From contig QMQC01000090.1 of assembly GCA_003648875.1 (NCBI GenBank), positions 1 through 7,131 on the forward strand: a DNA stretch of 7,131 bases. The letters run 5' to 3'. This DNA comes from Actinomycetota bacterium (GTDB lineage Bacteria > Actinomycetota > Acidimicrobiia > Spongiisociales > UBA5794). Below the pieces are notes generated by a model. It searched no databases and had not been told where the DNA came from. It was given only the letters and a program-made list of their open reading frames with translations. Below, one piece after another: positions 1 to 4,055 of this stretch. Each line of letters opens with the position of its first letter. The first letter of the stretch is position 1. Made by a program: the position numbers and the translations under genes.

Positions 1-254
1 CCCGCATCGGTGGATCGAGGTATCTCAACATCGGCACAGGCATCGAGACGTCTGTGGCGAGGTTGTATGAGTACATCGTGGAGGCCACCGGTGTCGACAT
101 TGCACCCATCATGGCCGCAGCGAAACGGGGCGAACAGCTCAGATCATGCTTGGATGCAAGTGCAGCCCAGGAACATCTCGGTTGGGAGGCCTGGACCCCT
201 CTGATCCGCGGCATCGATGAAACGGTGGGATGGTTCGGGGGCGCTGCGTCCTAG
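1..254 (+). CDS. NAD-dependent sugar-nucleotide epimerase (GalE-like), 3' end
   Basis: This is the C-terminal end of an extended short-chain dehydrogenase/reductase, open at the left edge; the reading frame is set by the codon at 3-5 and the stop is TAG at 252-254. About 83 residues are visible. The segment YLNIGTG followed by E-TSV matches the 'N(I/V)GTG-ETSV' signature of the substrate-binding half of UDP-glucose 4-epimerase-like enzymes. The downstream GEQLRSCLD and HLGWEAWTPLIRGI segments match the usual GE-(R)-S-LD and LGW-P---L--G- motifs near the C-terminus of this family. Such cytosolic enzymes interconvert nucleotide sugars for cell-wall or capsular polysaccharide. The Rossmann NAD site and the Tyr-Lys catalytic pair lie outside the window, so exact substrate specificity cannot be read. 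A GTG at 54 is an internal codon, not a real start. Confidence 0.85.
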   Translation, partial: RIGGSRYLNIGTGIETSVARLYEYIVEATGVDIAPIMAAAKRGEQLRSCLDASAAQEHLGWEAWTPLIRGIDETVGWFGGAAS

Positions 255-281
255 CGGAGGGCTGACGGCGGATAGCGGAGG
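252..281 (+). repeat. 9-bp direct repeat TAGCGGAGG, two copies 21 bp apart
   Basis: The motif TAGCGGAGG occurs at 252-260, overlapping the epimerase stop codon, and again at 273-281. The 21-bp period is about two helical turns, which would put both copies on the same DNA face. They lie upstream of the HNH gene, so an operator role is possible, but chance duplication in a short GC-rich spacer is also plausible. Confidence 0.35.
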
Positions 282-285
282 TCTC

Positions 286-320
286 TGTTTCGTGTCATAC
301 CTGGTCGGTAGATTGTTGTT
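286..320 (+). promoter_or_regulatory. possible leaderless promoter for the HNH gene
   Basis: TAGATT at 309-314 fits the actinobacterial -10 pattern TANNNT and ends 6 nt before the ATG at 321. This is the spacing expected when transcription starts at or next to the start codon. No purine-rich Shine-Dalgarno site lies in the 20 nt before the ATG, which agrees with leaderless translation. There is no convincing -35 hexamer; the region near 286-291 is only T-rich. Confidence 0.35.
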
Positions 321-1433
321 ATGTATTGGAAGACACGAACGGTTGCCGATCTCGAGGCGGATCTTGTCGCTGTTGAGGCGAAGATCTCCCAGTTGCGGTG
401 TGAACAGCACGTTCTGGTGAACGAGCTTGATAAGGCTCAGGCGCCACAGACCGATGCTTCGCGCTCGATGGTCGAGTGGGTCCAGGCCCACTTGGATGTC
501 AGGACCGACACGGCTCGGGATCTTGTGTTTGCTGCACGGCGATTCAAGTGGAACCGTGACCTGTATGACAGGATGGTTGATGGCGACGCAACGTTTGACC
601 GTACCGTGGCTGTGGTGAAACTCGCCGATGCGGGTGCCACACATGGCGAGGTAGAAGAATCGTATCGGCGTGACCTGGCCGGTGTGGCGCGCATGACTGC
701 CCGCACCAGACATGTCACTCCGGCTGTTGAGCGCGAAGTGTTCTCTGATCGTTTCTTTACGATCCAACCGAACCTCGACGAATCCAGGTACCGCATGTGG
801 GGCGAAGCACCAGGAATCGTTGGTGCAACGATCGAAAAAGCGATCTTTGCACGTGCAGACCAACTCCGAGACGTCGCAGACGGCCTACCTTCCTCGAGGG
901 GGCAACGCCAGTTGGATGCTCTCACAGCCATGGCACTGGATTCGTTGGATGACATCTCAGATGGAGGGTCTCAGGCCTCAGAAGGTGGTCATGTCACCGT
1001 CTTTGTTGACGCACGAAGGAACGATCCGTCCGAGACTGCGGCAGAGATCGAATACGGGCCACGGGTGGGACCAAACGTTTTGGACCAGATGCTGTGTACC
1101 GGACGGGTCCAGATCGTTGGTCTCGACAATGGTGCACCGGTCGTTGTGTCACGAGCCGCCAGGGCTATCCCGCCAGCCATCAGACACGCTGTGACCCGAC
1201 GTGACGGAGTGTGCGTCATTGACGGTTGCAACTCTCGTTACCGGCTCGAACCCCACCACATACAACGCTTCTCAGATGGTGGTACCCATCATCCGGACAA
1301 TCTTGCCACGATGTGCTGGTACCACCACCATGTCGCCGTCCACGGTGACGGCTACCGGATAGACCCACAATCCCCACCCCTGAGACGAAGACTCACAAGA
1401 GCCGGCCCAACCCCAGACCCGGAACCTCCTTGA
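321..1433 (+). CDS. DUF222 / 13E12-repeat family HNH endonuclease
   Basis: A complete 370-residue protein. Residues about 8-270 form the mostly helical DUF222-like region, beginning with a probable coiled segment at residues 8-40. A C-terminal HNH nuclease domain spans about 285-345. Visible nuclease features are the zinc-knuckle cysteines C298 and C303, the PHHI core with H312/H313, N327 in the DNLATMC stretch with C332, and the HHH at 335-337 followed by H341, so both the metal-binding and the catalytic positions look intact. A Pro- and Arg-rich tail closes the protein. This family is abundant and often multicopy in Actinobacteria (REP13E12 in Mycobacterium tuberculosis); its biological role is poorly known. 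The protein has no neighbouring methyltransferase or integrase that would make it a restriction or mobile system. It is convergent with the glycosylase operon. The ATG at 321 is chosen because it begins the conserved N-terminal helix; no clear ribosome site precedes it. Confidence 0.88.
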   Translation: MYWKTRTVADLEADLVAVEAKISQLRCEQHVLVNELDKAQAPQTDASRSMVEWVQAHLDVRTDTARDLVFAARRFKWNRDLYDRMVDGDATFDRTVAVVKLADAGATHGEVEESYRRDLAGVARMTARTRHVTPAVEREVFSDRFFTIQPNLDESRYRMWGEAPGIVGATIEKAIFARADQLRDVADGLPSSRGQRQLDALTAMALDSLDDISDGGSQASEGGHVTVFVDARRNDPSETAAEIEYGPRVGPNVLDQMLCTGRVQIVGLDNGAPVVVSRAARAIPPAIRHAVTRRDGVCVIDGCNSRYRLEPHHIQRFSDGGTHHPDNLATMCWYHHHVAVHGDGYRIDPQSPPLRRRLTRAGPTPDPEPP

Positions 1434-1500
1434 GAAGTTCACGGTCCAAAGAGGTGCTGACCGTAGACCATGAACTTCTTCAGCCGTGAACCTCTTCCTC
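1421..1500. repeat. cluster of inverted and direct repeats in the convergent spacer
   Basis: The main inverted repeat pairs 1434-1446 (GAAGTTCACGGTC) with 1466-1478 (GACCATGAACTTC): 12 of 13 positions pair, with a 19-nt loop. The same left arm can also pair with 1484-1494 (CCGTGAACCTC) with one mismatch. Consequently 1467-1481 and 1483-1497 are imperfect direct repeats, 12 of 15 identical. A further GAACCTC copy at 1422-1428 lies inside the end of the HNH gene, and AAGAGGT (1449-1455) is complementary to ACCTCTT (1490-1496). The position between two convergent genes suggests a bidirectional transcription terminator. However, no T-run follows the stem on either strand and the loop is long, so a protein-binding or mobile-element relic is also possible. 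Confidence 0.6.
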
Positions 1501-2377
1501 ACAACTCGTCGAGCGTCTTCGGCCAATCGTCCTTGAGCAGTCTGCTCAGTGATCTGTCAGCGAGGATTCGGCCGCCCGTTTGGCATCCGGGGCAGTAGTT
1601 CGTTTCTCTTCCGCTCGCCACGATCTTTTGGATGGGTGCTCCACACACCGAGCAGTTCTCGCCGAACTTGCCGTGCACGGCCATGTCGGGATGGAACGCG
1701 GTCACCTTTGTCGGGAATGTGTCTCCGGTCTCGGTGATGCGCTGCTTCGTCCACTCCGACAGGATCGATCTCGTCGCCTCGTAGAGGCTCGCCATCTCAT
1801 CGTCCGACAGGTTCGTGTTCATCTGTGTAGGGGAGAGATGTGCGCGGAACAGGATCTCGTCCGCAAATGCACCACCGACCCCCGACAGGTACCGCGCATC
1901 GGTCAGAGCACGCTTCAAGGTGTGGCGATTGATCGTGAGCGCCTTGCCGAATTCAGCAAGCGATGCGTCCCCCACCTCGATTCCACCGGGGTCGACACTC
2001 GCGAGATCCTCGGATCTCAGGACAGACATTGATGCCCTCCGCTTCGATCCGGCCTCGGTGAGAAGCAGCGATCCTGTCGAGAAGTCGATCGCAGCAAGGC
2101 CGCCGCGCTTGGGAATCGGTTTTGGTTCGTCATTCCACTTGAACCGGCCGGCGACCATCAAGTGGATCACGCAGTGGAGATCGTCCGTCAGGTCGATCGA
2201 AACGCGTTTACCGATTCTGTGAACGGACCTGACATCCTGACCGATGAGCTCGTCCGTTGACGGGTCATATGTCTTGAGGAGAGAAAAGCTCGCTACGCGT
2301 ACATCGATGACGGGTGCCCCGACGATCCGTGGACGGAGCGCATGAAGATACGCCTCTATCTCGGGGAGTTCGGGCAT
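1499..2377 (-). CDS. Fpg/Nei-family DNA glycosylase (actinobacterial subgroup)
   Basis: A 292-residue bifunctional-type DNA glycosylase/AP lyase for oxidised bases in base-excision repair. The N-terminus is MPELPE, giving the catalytic proline P2 and acidic E3 and E6. K57 in the IGKR segment matches the beta-hairpin lysine. The H2TH region (about 135-215) carries GVGGAFADEIL. The C-terminal zinc finger has C242, C245, C262 and C265 with the phosphate-binding arginine R257. The tail CQTGGRILADRSLSRLLK resembles an actinobacterial Fpg/Nei paralogue group, not classical MutM, so no symbol is given. Two deviations stand out: Gly169 replaces the usual Asn of the GIGN motif, and Ala115 stands where Fpg has the wedge Phe of the RRF triplet. 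It is the last gene of the operon; its ATG shares one base with the cofE stop (TGATG). An AGGA is about 12 nt upstream, so translational coupling is likely. Confidence 0.9.
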   Translation of the reverse strand: MPELPEIEAYLHALRPRIVGAPVIDVRVASFSLLKTYDPSTDELIGQDVRSVHRIGKRVSIDLTDDLHCVIHLMVAGRFKWNDEPKPIPKRGGLAAIDFSTGSLLLTEAGSKRRASMSVLRSEDLASVDPGGIEVGDASLAEFGKALTINRHTLKRALTDARYLSGVGGAFADEILFRAHLSPTQMNTNLSDDEMASLYEATRSILSEWTKQRITETGDTFPTKVTAFHPDMAVHGKFGENCSVCGAPIQKIVASGRETNYCPGCQTGGRILADRSLSRLLKDDWPKTLDEL

Positions 2378-3075
2378 CAGCGGAACAGATCCTCATCTGC
2401 AGGTCTCACGAGGTCTGTGGCCCTTCCGGCACCCTCGAGATCGAGCCCCCGGACCACAGCAACCGGTATCTGGGTCGCCTTCCCCATCACGAGATCTGCA
2501 GCGGCAGCGATCTCGTCCACCACAGCAACTTCTGTGACATTGAGTTCGTTTCCGTGTGCATCGGTTGTGCCGCGCAGATCCACGATGGATGGGATGCCCG
2601 ACACACCGATGGCGACATCGACAAGGCCTCGGCGCCACGGTCTCCCGAATGTGTCGGTGATGATCACGGCGATCGAAACGCCTGTAGCCCGCTCGATGAG
2701 TCTCCGAAGCCTGTGTGCGCTTCGATCCGGGTCAACCGGAAGCAGCAATGCAAGACCCTCGGCAACGTTGGACCGGTCGACGGCAGCATTGGCGCATATG
2801 AATCCGTGCCTGGTCTGGGCGATCACGAGATCTCCCCGTCTTCTCACGATCCGGACGGCTTCATCCTCGATGAGTGCTCGGTAGGTTGCCTCATCGGGGA
2901 CCTCGGCGATACGCCCCTCCTGTTTGGACACGACCTTGTGTGTAACGACGATGACGTCCTTGTCCTCGAGCGTCCAGCCGTCGGCTGATATGGCATCGAC
3001 GATGAGGCCAGCAAGATCGTCTCCTGGGTTGATTTCACCGATGCCCATGACCGGACGTATCTCGAGGATTGTCAT
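2377..3075 (-). CDS. cofE: Coenzyme F420-0:L-glutamate ligase, stand-alone CofE
   Basis: A 232-residue cytosolic enzyme that adds L-glutamate to F420-0 and then further glutamates, using GTP in characterised members. The whole sequence follows the CofE family: GIGEINPGDDL at 11-21, VIVVTHKVVSKQEGR at 41-55, the HGFICANAAVDRSNV nucleotide/metal region at 90-104, DTFGRPWRRG at 141-150, and DLRGTTDAHGNEL at 166-178 leading into VVDEIAAAADLVMGKA and the closing PVAVVRG. Length matches archaeal CofE (about 250 residues), not actinobacterial FbiB (about 450), which carries an additional FMN-dependent nitroreductase domain. The protein ends in RPADEDLFR, which resembles the linker that follows the CofE domain in FbiB. 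The start ATG overlaps the cofD stop by 4 bp (ATGA), and its own stop overlaps the glycosylase start, so it lies in a translationally coupled operon. Confidence 0.94.
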   Translation of the reverse strand: MTILEIRPVMGIGEINPGDDLAGLIVDAISADGWTLEDKDVIVVTHKVVSKQEGRIAEVPDEATYRALIEDEAVRIVRRRGDLVIAQTRHGFICANAAVDRSNVAEGLALLLPVDPDRSAHRLRRLIERATGVSIAVIITDTFGRPWRRGLVDVAIGVSGIPSIVDLRGTTDAHGNELNVTEVAVVDEIAAAADLVMGKATQIPVAVVRGLDLEGAGRATDLVRPADEDLFR

Positions 3076-4055
3076 CTCGCGACTACTTCCAATAGCTGGC
3101 CGGCGAAAGCGGCACCTCCATCTTCGCCAGAGAGTCTGGTGTTGGCAGCATGAATGGCCACGTCGAAGGCGGCACCGAGCGTCATGTCGTCTGAATCCGA
3201 TTCGTCAACGAAGAGATGGTCGATGAGTCCACGGTATGCCTCGAGCACACCCTCTGTTCCGCGTGACAATCCGACTCCGGCCATGACCTCAGTCGCGGGT
3301 CCCTTGAGGGCAGCCCCGGAGAACAGCGGACTCACGGCTGCGCGATGGCTGTGCTCCCGAACCGCCAGATCGATCTCATCCACCGCGAGGATCGGCCAGA
3401 TGGAGAGTGGCGGATTCGAGGGAGCGATCACCAGCGTGTCTGCCGATCTGATGGCTTCGATAACACCCGGCGCGGGGTCGGCCTCGGCTGCCCCGTGAAA
3501 GGCGAGGGCGGAAACAGGATCTGCGTGCGATCGATCAACGAAGTACTCCTGGAACTCGAGCCATTCGCCGATCTCAGTCCGGACGAACGTGCGCACGACG
3601 TCGTCCGTTGCGGGAAGGATGGTGACATCAGTCATGCCAAGCGCTCGCGCAAGAATCGCCGTGATTTCTGACATGGGCATGCCTTTGTCCAGCATGTCTG
3701 TTCGAGCGAGACACATGGCAAGATCCCTGTCACCGAGGCTGAATGATGTATCGAAACCCATGGCAGCAAGGGATTCCATGGCCTTGTGCGTGTCGTCTGC
3801 TCTGCCCCAGCCATGCGGCCCGACGACGCCAGCGAGCGTGTAGAGAACGGTGTCTGGGTCGGCAGCCACGTGAATGCCGTATCGTTTGGTGTCATCACCG
3901 ACGTTTACGACGACGGTGAGAAGGCCAGGATCAAGCACATGGCGCAGAGCCTGTGCCATTCTGGCTCCGCCGACCCCGCCAGCAAGCAGGGTTACGCGGT
4001 GATTGCTGTATCGCCGAATTGACTCCAGAATGCTCTCCACATGTCCATGACGCAT
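3072..4055 (-). CDS. cofD: 2-phospho-L-lactate transferase CofD/FbiA (F420 biosynthesis)
   Basis: This enzyme transfers the phospholactyl or, in mycobacteria, the enolpyruvyl-phosphate group from its guanylylated carrier (LPPG/EPPG) to FO, giving F420-0 or dehydro-F420-0. With the ATG at 4055 it has 327 residues, normal for the family. Visible motifs are LLAGGVGGAR at 23-32, VVVNVGDD at 48-55, DPDTVLYTLAG at 66-76, SLGDRDLA at 106-113, LEFQEYFV at 166-173, the APSNPP loop at 211-216 and AALKGPA at 248-254. The start is uncertain: a GTG at 4040 (322 residues) would abut the divergent gene, while ATG 4055 overlaps it by 15 bp; neither has a strong ribosome site. The frame stays open upstream to 4349, but that extension is antisense to the divergent gene and has no family similarity. 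The gene heads the cofD-cofE-glycosylase operon. Confidence 0.93.
   Translation of the reverse strand: MRHGHVESILESIRRYSNHRVTLLAGGVGGARMAQALRHVLDPGLLTVVVNVGDDTKRYGIHVAADPDTVLYTLAGVVGPHGWGRADDTHKAMESLAAMGFDTSFSLGDRDLAMCLARTDMLDKGMPMSEITAILARALGMTDVTILPATDDVVRTFVRTEIGEWLEFQEYFVDRSHADPVSALAFHGAAEADPAPGVIEAIRSADTLVIAPSNPPLSIWPILAVDEIDLAVREHSHRAAVSPLFSGAALKGPATEVMAGVGLSRGTEGVLEAYRGLIDHLFVDESDSDDMTLGAAFDVAIHAANTRLSGEDGGAAFAGQLLEVVAR
4003..4040 (+). promoter_or_regulatory. tentative promoter for the GT2-like gene, inside cofD
   Basis: TTGCTG (4003-4008), a 17-bp spacer and CAGAAT (4026-4031) resemble a weak sigma-70-type promoter ending 9 nt before the ATG at 4041, so the transcript would be leaderless or nearly so. 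No Shine-Dalgarno site precedes 4041 or the second ATG at 4047. Because the divergent start codons touch, any promoter for this gene must lie within the 5' end of cofD. The CAGAAT hexamer lacks the first T, so this is a weak call. I found no equally good candidate for cofD on the other strand. Confidence 0.25.

Noticed and set aside
144..863. Minus-strand open frame of 239 codons opposite the epimerase end and the HNH gene
   Set aside because: It spans a gene boundary on the other strand, is rich in Arg, His and Cys without a pattern, and both plus-strand genes have clear family signatures.
2314..2988. Long plus-strand open frames (up to 224 codons) opposite cofE
   Set aside because: They are antisense shadows of a gene whose protein matches CofE end to end; their translations show no domain or plausible composition.
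4019..4047. TTGACT at 4019-4024 as a -35 box for the GT2-like gene
   Set aside because: The matching -10 position would fall at about 4042-4047 (TGTCCA), which is a poor hexamer and lies past the start codon.
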